From: Niabella sp.
GTDB lineage: Bacteria > Bacteroidota > Bacteroidia > Chitinophagales > Chitinophagaceae
Reading direction: 5' to 3'
Length of the DNA stretch: 64,000 nucleotides
Assembly (NCBI GenBank): GCA_027493055.1
Contig: JAPUDO010000006.1
Location: 62,001 to 126,000 of the forward strand
The notes beneath the pieces are model-generated. The model ran no database searches. It was not told the DNA's origin and was given only the letters and a program-made list of their open reading frames with translations. Of this stretch, positions 36,185 to 44,919 are shown in pieces. The translations under genes were made by a program, and so were the position numbers. Numbering within the stretch: position 1 is the first letter of the stretch; each line of letters begins with the position of its first letter.

Positions 36185-36305
36185 ATATTGTTCCGTTAGG
36201 AACAAAATGTATATAGAAAAAACGTCCATCCAAATGTGGTGCCCCGTACGGGGCACAAGAAGTTTCATTCTATCAACGTTTTATCGCTACGCGATATTTA
36301 GAGCA
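36185..36305. repeat. REP-like cluster of three hairpins
   Basis: Three short perfect palindromes in a row: gttccgttaggaac (36190-36203), gccccgtacggggc (36241-36254) and atcgctacgcgat (36283-36295), joined by tatagaaaaaacgtc and tctatcaacgttttatc. This pattern is typical of Bacteroidota REP elements. Confidence 0.65.
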
Positions 36306-36515
36306 TCTAAAATACACATTATTTACAACCACCGTTTTCGCATGATTTAATCCCATATCTTAATATTTGATCTACCTGTGGACCTTTTTGCTTAACTAAA
36401 TGACATTGCCCCCCAGGGGGAGCACATGTAGCATCTCACAAAAAACGACAAGTTAAAAGATGTATTCACACCATAGCTCCCGGAACAGTACAAGAATCAC
36501 CCCCTGAGAAACACT

Positions 36516-37097
36516 TTACACGAACCTCATGGGATACATAGTTTTGATTTTCCCTTTTACTATCTTTTTAAGCTTTGCTGCTATTAGTTCCTTAGTAAGT
36601 GGTTTTAGATAATCCAGATATAAAATCCCCTCTGTGTGGTCATATTCGTGCTGTATCATTCTTGCAGTTGTTCCGCTAAATGTACGTATCTGTTGTTCAA
36701 AGTCTTTGTTATAATATTCTATGGTAATTGCCCAAGGCCTTTTTATTGGTTGCAATAAGTTGGGGATACTCAAACAGCCTTCTTCATCTTCCCAAAGTGG
36801 TCCAGAACGTTCAATAATTTTTGCGTTGATAAAGGTTTCCTTTATACCACAATCATTATTATCGAAATAAATTTCCCGGTCCTGCTTATTAAGATTATCA
36901 AAGGTCGTTTTACTGTCAACAATAAATAACCTGACAGGAAGCCCGATTTGTGGAGATGCCAATCCACAGCCATTGGCGTTTTTCATCGTTTCCCACATAT
37001 CAATAATCAAGTTGTCTAATCCGGGATAATCTCTTTCTATATAGTTGCATTGCTGCTTTAAAATGCTGTGCCCGTATGCTAAAATAGCCCGTTTCAT
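36516..37097 (-). CDS. def: Peptide deformylase
   Basis: A 193-residue deformylase that removes the formyl group from nascent N-terminal Met. All three motifs are present: GCGLASPQIG (43-52), EEGCLS (105-110, metal ligand C108) and QHEYDH (149-154, ligands H150 and H154, catalytic E151). The first motif is the variant C and S instead of the common V and A. The N-terminus (MKRAILAYGHSILKQQCNYI) is unlike that of the main housekeeping Def, so this may be a second copy. It follows a Crp/Fnr-type regulator by 57 bp. Confidence 0.93.
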   Translation of the reverse strand: MKRAILAYGHSILKQQCNYIERDYPGLDNLIIDMWETMKNANGCGLASPQIGLPVRLFIVDSKTTFDNLNKQDREIYFDNNDCGIKETFINAKIIERSGPLWEDEEGCLSIPNLLQPIKRPWAITIEYYNKDFEQQIRTFSGTTARMIQHEYDHTEGILYLDYLKPLTKELIAAKLKKIVKGKIKTMYPMRFV

Positions 37098-37154
37098 TCT
37101 TTAGATTTTATTGCAAAGGTCTAAAGAACAAACACAGCAGGCAATGAACCTATG

Positions 37155-37733
37155 TTAAGTAATTTGCCTGCGTATGCGGCTCAACCCCTGGGGTGTTATG
37201 CCGAGGTAGGAAGCTACATATTTTAACGGGATGAATTTCAAGATGCCAGGTTGCTCACTAAATAAATTCAGATAACGCTCTTTGGCGGTATGCTTTAAAA
37301 GGGATAATTCCCTTTTGCTTTTGGCCAGGAATAATTTTTCAGATATGATACGTCCTAAATAATTTCCGGCATTGGTTTGTGCATACACTTTTTGCAGATC
37401 AGCATAAGATATTTGCCAGACAATAGTTTCTGCTAATGCCTGCAATTCGTACTCAGACGGTGTTTGTGTGAGAAAAGAGTTATATGCACAGGTAAATTCT
37501 TTATCAAAGCAAAAATTAAAAGTCAATTCGTCCCTATTGCCGTCCGGGTCTTCAGGAATATAAAAACGAACGATACCTGTTTCAACGAATGAAAGATAGT
37601 TTTCCGTTTCGCCATGCCGTGTAATAACCTGGTTTTTGGCAAAAACTTTCCTGTCAAAATGTGACGCTATAAATTCCCATTCTGTTTCCTGTAATTTTAT
37701 TATCCGTTCGTAATATTCCCTGATGTGTCCCAT
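37155..37733 (-). CDS. Crp/Fnr-family transcriptional regulator
   Basis: A 192-residue regulator. The N-terminal cyclic-nucleotide-binding-like barrel (about 5-120) contains FAKNQVITRHGETENYLSFV, then ETGIVRFY. The C-terminal winged helix ends in LKYVASYLGITPQGLSRIRR. There are no clustered Cys residues as in Fnr and the cAMP-contacting motif is not evident, so the signal is unknown. This short type is abundant in Bacteroidota. The deformylase gene lies 57 bp downstream on the same strand and may be cotranscribed. Confidence 0.9.
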   Translation of the reverse strand: MGHIREYYERIIKLQETEWEFIASHFDRKVFAKNQVITRHGETENYLSFVETGIVRFYIPEDPDGNRDELTFNFCFDKEFTCAYNSFLTQTPSEYELQALAETIVWQISYADLQKVYAQTNAGNYLGRIISEKLFLAKSKRELSLLKHTAKERYLNLFSEQPGILKFIPLKYVASYLGITPQGLSRIRRQIT

Positions 37734-37806
37734 TCTGATAAAGGTTTACCGGTACAACAAAATTACACAACCTATCCAATCCATCAATACCGAAAGTGCG
37801 TAAGGT

Positions 37807-37831
37807 GTGTGAGGTGTCCCTCGCCTCACAC
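37807..37831. repeat. GTGTGAGG hairpin
   Basis: Inverted repeat gtgtgagg/cctcacac with a 9-nt loop, a variant of the hairpin at 14441-14464. Confidence 0.6.
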
Positions 37832-37962
37832 TCTTATTGTATCACCTCATAGCGATGGGTAAACACACAAAAAGGGAGATTTGTCATACATGCTGCTGAA
37901 AATCTTTTTCCTTTTCAGGCTGTACAATCCTTTAACATACAAATAAAATACCCTAAGAAAAA

Positions 37963-39561
37963 TCAGAGAAAGAGCGCCCTGTAAATAGTAATGCTGCTCA
38001 TAATAATAACCAGTACACCTACAATAAAAAACATCTTTTTTACAGGAAGTCTTGAAGTAAGCATGGCCGAAAAAGGCGCAGTAATAATACCACCTATAAG
38101 CAGGCCTGCTACTATGTTCCAATGATGAATACCGATTGTAATAATAAAAGTAACAGCGCTGGTAATGGTTAGTATGAACTTGGCAACAGTAGAGCTGCCC
38201 ACAACATAACGCGGTGTTCTTCCGTTTTTAATGAACGTTCCGGTAACCAAGGGGCCCCAGCCACCGCCGCCAAAGGAATCTATAAAACCGCCTACCAACC
38301 CTAAAAGCGGGATATTGGTTTTTCTGCGTTTTCCTATCACTTCCTTTTTTGATTTGAATACATTCATCAATATTCTTACGCCAAGATACAGTGTGTAGGC
38401 AGCAATAAACGGCTTGGTGATAGCGGCATATTTTTCACCAACATAGGTTAAAAGAACAGCACCTATAATGGCGCCTATAATAGCAGGCAGGGCAAGCACC
38501 TTTACTAATTTTTTATTGACATTGCCTAACCGTATGTGGCTAATACTTCCGGCTGCAGTAGTAAAAGACTCTGCAGAGTGAATACTGGCGCTTACCACGG
38601 GTGGGGGAACATTCAGCATTAATAAAATGGTAGTACATATTACACCGTATCCCATGCCCATGGAACCGGCAACAATTTCTGCAAGAAAGCCAGCCAGCAG
38701 CATCCAGTAAAAAAGGTGATGGTCTTTGTTTAAAGCCTGAAGAATAGGCTCCACCAGGCCGAAAGCATAAAGTGCATATACACTTATGCCTACCAAAAGA
38801 ATAATACCCAGGATAATTAAATACCAGTTGGTGCTCTTCTGGGCTTTGGCAACCACATCAGCAGATTCAACTATTTCAGCAATAGCTTCATTGCCCGTTT
38901 CAAACTCTTTTAAGGCCTCATCGGGACTCTCAACCAGGGAGCGTGTTACCTTATTCAGCACTTTTACCTTTTGCTCAAAATCGCCGGAAAGCTTGTTTCG
39001 TAAGGCCTGCATATTGTTCAGCACATCATCCATCTCTTCCGGAATTGTATCTGCCAGGATCTCCTTTAACCGCTTGGCTATTGTAGGTGATTTACCATTT
39101 GTGGAAATGGCAATCTTTAAGTTTCCTTTTTTTACTACAGAGCCTAAATAAAAATCGCAAAGCTCGGGTTTATCTGCTACGTTCACCAATTTCTCACAGG
39201 CTTCCGCATCCTGCCTTATTTTACAGGCTGTTTCCAGGTTGTTTACAGCAGCAATTACCAGGCTTGCCCCGGCTATATCTTCTTTCTGATAAGCCCTTTG
39301 CTCCAAAACGATATGGGGATAAGAAGCGGCAAATGCTTTAACAGCATCGCTTATTTCAATAGCTACCAGCTTTATTTGCGTTGCCGGCGCATTGTTAACA
39401 ACAGCCTGTAATTTTTCAAGACCGATATTACCCCCGCCTATGATCAGCAGCCTTAACTGCTCCAGCTTTAGAAATACGGGAAAAAGATTGTTGCCAACCT
39501 CGCTCCCTTTCGCCCGGGAGAAAGAGGAAGACTCATTTGTGTATATTGGATCGTTGCTCAA
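37963..39561 (-). CDS. Fusion of precorrin-2 dehydrogenase (siroheme synthase) and TauE/SafE permease
   Basis: A 532-residue two-part protein. Residues 25-240 match the N-terminal module of CysG/Met8: NLFPVFLKLEQL, the NAD motif GGGNIG (42-47), NVADKPELCDFYLG (127-140) and ISTNGKSPTIAKRLKE; it would oxidise precorrin-2 towards siroheme. Residues ~245-532 hold about eight or nine membrane helices of the TauE/SafE (TSUP) family, which moves sulfite, sulfate or organosulfonates. Residues 10-24 come from a palindromic repeat (39494-39526). It closes the cys gene cluster, after cysE. Both halves fit sulfite reduction, since siroheme is the CysI cofactor. Confidence 0.9.
   Translation of the reverse strand: MSNDPIYTNESSSFSRAKGSEVGNNLFPVFLKLEQLRLLIIGGGNIGLEKLQAVVNNAPATQIKLVAIEISDAVKAFAASYPHIVLEQRAYQKEDIAGASLVIAAVNNLETACKIRQDAEACEKLVNVADKPELCDFYLGSVVKKGNLKIAISTNGKSPTIAKRLKEILADTIPEEMDDVLNNMQALRNKLSGDFEQKVKVLNKVTRSLVESPDEALKEFETGNEAIAEIVESADVVAKAQKSTNWYLIILGIILLVGISVYALYAFGLVEPILQALNKDHHLFYWMLLAGFLAEIVAGSMGMGYGVICTTILLMLNVPPPVVSASIHSAESFTTAAGSISHIRLGNVNKKLVKVLALPAIIGAIIGAVLLTYVGEKYAAITKPFIAAYTLYLGVRILMNVFKSKKEVIGKRRKTNIPLLGLVGGFIDSFGGGGWGPLVTGTFIKNGRTPRYVVGSSTVAKFILTITSAVTFIITIGIHHWNIVAGLLIGGIITAPFSAMLTSRLPVKKMFFIVGVLVIIMSSITIYRALFL
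39494..39526. repeat. Palindromic repeat arm inside the siroheme-TauE gene
   Basis: cgctccctttcgcccgggag followed by aaagagg forms a hairpin and encodes part of the extra N-terminal segment ESSSFSRAKGSEVG, which precedes the conserved NNLFPVFLKL start of the dehydrogenase module. Confidence 0.6.
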
Positions 39562-39600
39562 ATGATGTACAGTGTACGATGTGAGAAGTACGAATTAGTT
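39562..39600. repeat. Word-like repeat after cysE
   Basis: gatgtacagtgtacgatgtg followed by agaagtacg: repeated gtac words, the same vocabulary as ccgtacattgtacaccttac at 6948. Confidence 0.5.
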
Positions 39601-39610
39601 ATAATAAAAA

Positions 39611-40453
39611 TTATTTTTTTAAATTCTTTAAAATCTTACTTACAGAATCTTTATGGGAAAAGCTTTCTTTACTGGCTACCTCGCTTTGGTTATACACCAG
39701 CGAACCAGCAGGCACGCCAAAAGTAATCCAGGCATTTCCCCCGATAACGCTATCACGACCAACCGTAATATTCCCGAGAATAGTAGCGCCAGAATAGATA
39801 ACAACATTATCTTCGATAGTTGGATGACGCTTTGCCTGCTTTTTGGCTTTTGCAGAATTTAATGCACCAATGGTTACGCCCTGATACATGCGCACATCGT
39901 TTCCTATAACAGATGTTTCTCCTATAACAACGCCTGTACCATGGTCAATGAAAAAGTTGGCCCCAATTGTAGCATACGGATGAATATCAATACCGGTTTT
40001 GCTATGTGCATATTCGGCAAAAATTCTTGGCAATACACGAATACCCTGCTTGCGCAATTGGTTAGAAATTCTATAAACCGTAATAGCATAGAAGCCCGGA
40101 TAAGTTTGTAATATCTGGCTTATATTCAGTGCAGCCGGGTCGTTGGCTACAAACGCTTCAGCATCTTTTTGCAATGATGCATATAATGCTGGCAGCGCCT
40201 CAAAAAAAGCGTCGGCCTGCGCTTGCGACTTTGCGCCATCGCCCACCACATCATATATCAACGTAGCTAAATGACTTTTGAGCGCGTATAATCCTTTTTC
40301 CAGGTCGCTTTCCTTTTGGTTCACACCGGTTTTAGGAATGAACAGGAAGCCAAAAATATCATCTACAAACTGATGCGCCAGGTCTTTATCGGGCAGATTG
40401 CCTATTTTGGCATTGTTTTGTAATAATTGCTTTATAAAATTTTTGTTGCTCAT
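39611..40453 (-). CDS. cysE: Serine O-acetyltransferase
   Basis: A 280-residue enzyme that acetylates serine to O-acetylserine, the carbon acceptor for sulfide in cysteine synthesis. An N-terminal helical part is followed by a left-handed beta-helix of hexapeptide repeats (about 145-260: IDIHPYATIGANFFIDHGTG, VVIGETSVIGNDVRMYQGVT, then GALNSAKAKKQAKRHPTIED). I chose the ATG at 40453 (MSNKNF); an in-frame ATG at 40477 lies inside a word repeat and would add eight unlikely residues. The enzyme resembles the plant-like long type. It sits between cysI and the siroheme fusion in the cys cluster. Confidence 0.93.
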   Translation of the reverse strand: MSNKNFIKQLLQNNAKIGNLPDKDLAHQFVDDIFGFLFIPKTGVNQKESDLEKGLYALKSHLATLIYDVVGDGAKSQAQADAFFEALPALYASLQKDAEAFVANDPAALNISQILQTYPGFYAITVYRISNQLRKQGIRVLPRIFAEYAHSKTGIDIHPYATIGANFFIDHGTGVVIGETSVIGNDVRMYQGVTIGALNSAKAKKQAKRHPTIEDNVVIYSGATILGNITVGRDSVIGGNAWITFGVPAGSLVYNQSEVASKESFSHKDSVSKILKNLKK

Positions 40454-40477
40454 TTTTTTCATTAGTTGATGGCTCAT

Positions 40478-40526
40478 GGTTGATAGTTCATGGTTTGTAT
40501 ATGAACCATTAACTATGAACTATATG
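40478..40526. repeat. Word-like palindromic repeat between cysI and cysE
   Basis: gttgatagttcatggtttgt and atatgaaccattaactatga: repeated agttcat words with their reverse complements, filling the spacer. Same vocabulary as 7948-8040. Confidence 0.65.
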
Positions 40527-40530
40527 CCAG

Positions 40531-42198
40531 TTAAAGAATCCACTTGCGATAAGAGAAATCACCAAAGGTTTCATTTTCCTTTTTCTCCTTCTGGTATACG
40601 CCAAATAATTCATCCAGTGTTTCCAGTATCTGTCCTTCGTCAAGGCTTTCTTTATATTTTGTATTTAATCTTAACCCTAACCTGTCTCCTCCAATATGCA
40701 GGTTATACTTTCCATAAGCGGTACCCACAAAACCTATTTCAGCATTGGGAGAACGGCCACAACCATTAGGGCAGCCTGTCATACGCAATACAATATTATC
40801 GTTCTGCATCTGGTGTTTATCTAACAAGGGTTCTATCTTTGAAATCAGTGTGGGCAGGTAACGCTGTGCTTCTGCCAGCGCCAGGCCACAGGTATTAAAT
40901 GCTACACAGGCAATTGCATTTTTTCGTAGCGCGCCTGCATTTTCAGTATGCTCAATAATTCCGTACTCATTTAGCAGCGCTTCTATAGCAGGCTTATCTG
41001 CATTCTTAATATCAGTGAGAATGACATTCTGGTTGGCAGTAAAATGGAAATTACATTTTCCAAGCGCTGCAATTTTATAAAGGCCTTCTTTGAGCTTTAT
41101 TTTTTCATCATCCAATACCCTCCCGCTTTCGACAAACACTGTATAGTGCCAGTTGCCTTTATAATCCTGCAGCCAGCCATACCTGTCCTGCCGCTGCGTA
41201 AATTCGAAGGGCTTTGCCGGTTCAAGCCTGAAGCCGCAACGCTTTTCAACTTCCTCACGGTACTTATCTATTCCCAGCTTATCAATAGTATATTTTAGGC
41301 GGGATTGCTTCCTGTCGCTACGGTTACCAAAATCTCTTTGTACAGTAATGATCTCATAAACCGCTTTTAATATTTTCTGCTCATCATTTTCAACAAATCC
41401 CATCACCGATGCCAAACGCGCATAAGTATTAGGATTACCATGAGTACTTCCCAGTCCACCCCCTGCGCCTATGTTAAATCCGAGCAGTTTATCATTTTCA
41501 ATGATCGCTATTAATACTACATCGTTTATAAAAATATCAACATCATTATTCGGAGGAATAGCGATACCTACTTTCAACTTACGCGGCAGGTACTTATCCT
41601 TATATAAGGGATCATCCTCTGTTTTTTCGCTCAGCCTTTCTTCATCCAGCCATATCTCATACCATGCACGGGTTTTAGGCTTCGCCATTTCACTGATCTT
41701 AGCGGCATACTGGAATACCTCATCATACACCGGAGACTCTGCGGGATTAGAAGTACAGCATACGTTACGGTTTACATCGCCACAGGTTGCAATTGAATCC
41801 AATCCCGCGAGATTGAAGGATTGCATGGTAGGCTTTATGTGCGACTTTAAAATACCATGCAGCTGTATGGTTTGGCGGGTAGTAATTTTTATCACGCCCG
41901 TTGTATGCTCACCGGCAACATGGTGCAGAGTAATCCATTGATCAGGTTTCAATAAACCTCCCGGCAGTCGCAGCCGAAGCATAAAAGAATACAGCCATTC
42001 CAGCTTTTTCATACTGCGCTCTTCGCGGCGGTCCCGGTCATCCTGCTGATACATTCCATGAAACTTGGTAAGGCTGGTATCGTCTTCGCGTACAGCGCCG
42101 GTATAATTATCCAGCAGGCTCTCTTTTAAAGTTCCCCGCAAACCATCGCTGGCAATTTTAATTTTTTCTGTCGATGATAAATTAGGTAGTTCGCTCAT
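40531..42198 (-). CDS. cysI: Assimilatory sulfite reductase, hemoprotein subunit
   Basis: A 555-residue siroheme/[4Fe-4S] enzyme that reduces sulfite to sulfide with six electrons from CysJ. The cluster ligands are the pairs C431-x5-C437 (CVAFNTC) and C476-x3-C480 (TGCPNGCGRSP), the last also bridging to siroheme. Two ferredoxin-like and two nitrite/sulfite reductase domains alternate, with GVIKITTRQTIQLHGILK and CGDVNRNVCCTSNPAES in the first half. I chose ATG 42198; the ATG at 42207 belongs to the repeat that fills the cysJ-cysI spacer. Confidence 0.96.
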   Translation of the reverse strand: MSELPNLSSTEKIKIASDGLRGTLKESLLDNYTGAVREDDTSLTKFHGMYQQDDRDRREERSMKKLEWLYSFMLRLRLPGGLLKPDQWITLHHVAGEHTTGVIKITTRQTIQLHGILKSHIKPTMQSFNLAGLDSIATCGDVNRNVCCTSNPAESPVYDEVFQYAAKISEMAKPKTRAWYEIWLDEERLSEKTEDDPLYKDKYLPRKLKVGIAIPPNNDVDIFINDVVLIAIIENDKLLGFNIGAGGGLGSTHGNPNTYARLASVMGFVENDEQKILKAVYEIITVQRDFGNRSDRKQSRLKYTIDKLGIDKYREEVEKRCGFRLEPAKPFEFTQRQDRYGWLQDYKGNWHYTVFVESGRVLDDEKIKLKEGLYKIAALGKCNFHFTANQNVILTDIKNADKPAIEALLNEYGIIEHTENAGALRKNAIACVAFNTCGLALAEAQRYLPTLISKIEPLLDKHQMQNDNIVLRMTGCPNGCGRSPNAEIGFVGTAYGKYNLHIGGDRLGLRLNTKYKESLDEGQILETLDELFGVYQKEKKENETFGDFSYRKWIL

Positions 42199-42201
42199 TT
42201 G

Positions 42202-42298
42202 GCCCATCCCCGACCCTTCCCAAAGGGAAGAGAGTTTTTTAATGTTATCTAATATTGTTCTTTCCTGCTATCCTCCCCTTTGGGGAGTTAGAGGGGCT
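42202..42298. repeat. Nested palindromic C-rich element in the cysJ-cysI spacer
   Basis: Arms cccatccccgacccttccca (then aagggaag) and cctcccctttggggagttag (then aggggc) are hairpins inverted relative to each other. The outer end abuts the cysJ stop codon and the other end supplies a spurious ATG before cysI. Same family as 8935-9042. Confidence 0.8.
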
Positions 42299-44011
42299 TT
42301 AATATACATCCTTTTCCCAACGTCCTTCTTCTACTAACTGGTGCAAATATTTTTCAGCTTCCGCTTCACTTTTATTGCCATATTCTTTAAAAATATCTAC
42401 CAGCGTTTTTTCTACGTCTTTACTGGTTGGTTCGCGCTTGCCGCTAATATACATATACGCTCCATTCTGCAGCCAGTCATACAGCTCAGCGCCTTTCTCT
42501 TTCATCCGGTGCTGCACATATATTTTTTCTTTCTGGTCCCGTGAAAAAGCTACATCAAGATTTGTCAGCACTCCCGTTTGCAAATAATCCTGCAGCTCCG
42601 TCTGGTATAGGAAGTCTGTAACAAAATGCTGCTCTCCAAAGAACAGCCAGTTACGGCCGTCCGCGCCCGAAGCATCTCTTTCTGCTATAAAAGAGCGGAA
42701 AGGAGCAATCCCTGTTCCGGGGCCGATCATAATCACATCTTTTTCCTGGGCTGGTAGCCTGAAGTGTTTTTGCTTCTGTATAAAGAATTCAAATTGTGTA
42801 TCTACTGGTGCAGTTGAAAAGAACTCACTGCAAACCCCGGTACGTTTTTCATCCTCTACATAAAACTCATCTTTGCTTACCGTAACATGAATTTCGTTCA
42901 ACCCATGGCTTGCGGGAGATGACGAAACAGAATACATCCTTGGTGCCTGCGCTGTTAATATTTTTATGATCTCCTCAAACATAGCGGCATCCTTAACCGG
43001 ATACTTTTTCAGCAGGTCCGGAATACTTAGTCTTGCATCTTCCGGAATCTCATGCCCTGTGATAGCAGCATATTGCTTTATAGTTGATTTAAGCGGATAA
43101 AGAATATTCAAATGCTTTTTTAAAAGCTCCTCAACAGATGCCGTTACTTTAGCTGTTTGTATTTCTTTATTTGCATCAATACCGGTGAGTTGAATGATCT
43201 CCTGCACAGCCTCATCGCAGTTAGGCGGTATAATGCCCAGTGCATCCCCTGGTACATATTCAAGATCTTCTTCCGTACTGATCTCAATATGATAGGTTTC
43301 TTTATTACTGCCACGGTCATTCAGATTGATGCTGGTTACAATAGTTCCCTTATAATGCTTTTTACCTGCAGGCTTTTTCTCTTCGGCGGGAGCAGCCACT
43401 GCAATAGCAGGCACGCTTCCTACATTTGTTTGTAAAGCAGCCGCAACATTGTCAATCCAGTGCAAAGCATCTTCTTCATAGTCTACATCACATTTTTTCA
43501 GCGGTAAAATACGATGGGCGCCTAATGCTTCCAGTCTTGCATCCACATCTTCGCCGGTTTTACAAAACTGGGCATAAGACGTGTCGCCCAGGGCCAGCAC
43601 ACCAAACTTCATCTTTTTCAAATTAACCTGCGACTCATGAATATGATCATAAAACTTTTTAGCCAGGATAGGAGGCTCTCCTTCGCCTTGTGTGCTGATC
43701 ACTACAAAGAAGTATTCTTCTTTTGCGAGATCACTGAACCGGTACTGATCTAACCCGGCCAGCTTTACTGTTACACCTTTTTTCTTGGCAATACCGGCCA
43801 ACTGTGTAGCCAGCTTTTTTGAATTGCCCGTTTCAGTACCGTAAACAAGCGTAATTTTTTTATTGATGGCAGCAGATACTGCACCTGCCGGAACAGCTCC
43901 CTGTAAAGCTCCGGCCTGTCCTGCAATATAGCCGTTCAGCCAGATGAGCTCTTCACGCGAAAGTGTGGATGTAAATTCTTTTATCTTCTGCAGCTTATCT
44001 TCAGATAACAT
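42299..44011 (-). CDS. cysJ: Assimilatory sulfite reductase, flavoprotein subunit
   Basis: A 570-residue NADPH-dependent diflavin reductase that passes electrons to CysI. The FMN-binding flavodoxin domain (about 50-195) starts with VYGTETGNSKKLA and contains STQGEGEPP. The FAD domain has RMYSVSSSPASH and TGVCSEFF. The NADPH domain has MIGPGTGIAPFRSFI and ends GRWEKDVY. Length is near that of E. coli CysJ (599). Its start overlaps the upstream SUMT gene by 11 bp. Confidence 0.96.
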   Translation of the reverse strand: MLSEDKLQKIKEFTSTLSREELIWLNGYIAGQAGALQGAVPAGAVSAAINKKITLVYGTETGNSKKLATQLAGIAKKKGVTVKLAGLDQYRFSDLAKEEYFFVVISTQGEGEPPILAKKFYDHIHESQVNLKKMKFGVLALGDTSYAQFCKTGEDVDARLEALGAHRILPLKKCDVDYEEDALHWIDNVAAALQTNVGSVPAIAVAAPAEEKKPAGKKHYKGTIVTSINLNDRGSNKETYHIEISTEEDLEYVPGDALGIIPPNCDEAVQEIIQLTGIDANKEIQTAKVTASVEELLKKHLNILYPLKSTIKQYAAITGHEIPEDARLSIPDLLKKYPVKDAAMFEEIIKILTAQAPRMYSVSSSPASHGLNEIHVTVSKDEFYVEDEKRTGVCSEFFSTAPVDTQFEFFIQKQKHFRLPAQEKDVIMIGPGTGIAPFRSFIAERDASGADGRNWLFFGEQHFVTDFLYQTELQDYLQTGVLTNLDVAFSRDQKEKIYVQHRMKEKGAELYDWLQNGAYMYISGKREPTSKDVEKTLVDIFKEYGNKSEAEAEKYLHQLVEEGRWEKDVY

Positions 44012-44882
44012 GCTTTATTGGTTTATTAAGTTCGTTTATATTTTGAATACCTTCTCCTACCGATGCAAAGTATTGTTGCTCATGGTCACTGTTCTTTAAC
44101 CACCTGAACTGCTGGTGCAGCGCTACTACTTTTCCAATAATAACCAGCGATGGAGAAGCAAATTCTTTACCTATCAGCCGGGCCTCATAATCATAAATAT
44201 TACATTCATGAATGTGCTGGTAACAGGTAGTTGCCTGTTCAGCTACTGCCAAATGAACCTCTTTGCTGATACCAAATTGCAGCAGCTTTTGCACAACACC
44301 AGGCAAAGCAGAAGAGGACATATAAAACACCAGGGTATCATTAGTCCGGGCAAGCTCCTGCCAATGCGTATCGGTTACCACATCAGATTTATAATAGGTT
44401 AAAAACCGGACAGATGTTGCGTAGCCACGCGCCGTTAAAGGCATTCCGGCATAGGCAGCAGCGCCTAAGGCAGCTGTTACTCCTGGTATAATTTCGTAAG
44501 GAATTTTATTTTCGACCAGTGTTTGCAGCTCATCTAAAATATTGGAAAAGATAGAAACATCTCCGCCTTTTAAGCGCACCACTCTTTTTCCCTGGAGTGC
44601 ATATTTTACCATAAGCTGGTTGATGACCTGTTGCGGAGTGGAAATATTGTTTCTGCACTCTTTTCCAACACGCACAATCTCTGCATCCGGTGCAACATAA
44701 CGATGCAGGATCACTTCGCTTACCAGGCGATCAATTAACACTACATCAGCCTCTCTTAAAGCATTCGCAGCCTTAACCGTGATCAGATCCGGGTCGCCGG
44801 GGCCTGCAGCAGCTATTATTACCGTACCTGCTCCTGAAGGTCCGTGATCAGAAAGGTTCTTTGTATAATGAGGAATGATCAT
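44001..44882 (-). CDS. cobA: Uroporphyrinogen-III C-methyltransferase
   Basis: A 293-residue SUMT that makes precorrin-2 from uroporphyrinogen III with two SAM molecules, the first step to siroheme. Motifs: AAAGPGDPDLITVKAANALR near the N-terminus, DRLVS, VVRLKGGDVSIFSN, PGVTAALGAAAYAGMPLTAR and LVFYMSSSALP. It lacks the CysG dehydrogenase module, which is supplied by the fusion protein at 37963. Start overlap with cysJ downstream is 11 bp, and cysN lies 37 bp upstream, consistent with an operon. Confidence 0.95.
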   Translation of the reverse strand: MIIPHYTKNLSDHGPSGAGTVIIAAAGPGDPDLITVKAANALREADVVLIDRLVSEVILHRYVAPDAEIVRVGKECRNNISTPQQVINQLMVKYALQGKRVVRLKGGDVSIFSNILDELQTLVENKIPYEIIPGVTAALGAAAYAGMPLTARGYATSVRFLTYYKSDVVTDTHWQELARTNDTLVFYMSSSALPGVVQKLLQFGISKEVHLAVAEQATTCYQHIHECNIYDYEARLIGKEFASPSLVIIGKVVALHQQFRWLKNSDHEQQYFASVGEGIQNINELNKPIKHVI

Positions 44883-44919
44883 TTTATAGTTTTCGTAATA
44901 AGCAATTTTCCATCAACCA

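Larger units (their letters stand above)
35850..36515. other. Regulatory region of the TonB-dependent receptor and repeat spacer
   Basis: 35850-36110 holds the receptor promoter, the leader frame and the two palindromes (separate entries). 36185-36305 holds REP-like hairpins. 36310-36515 contains only a small hairpin (gccccccagggggagc, near 36410) and otherwise A/T-rich sequence in which I see nothing. Confidence 0.6.
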
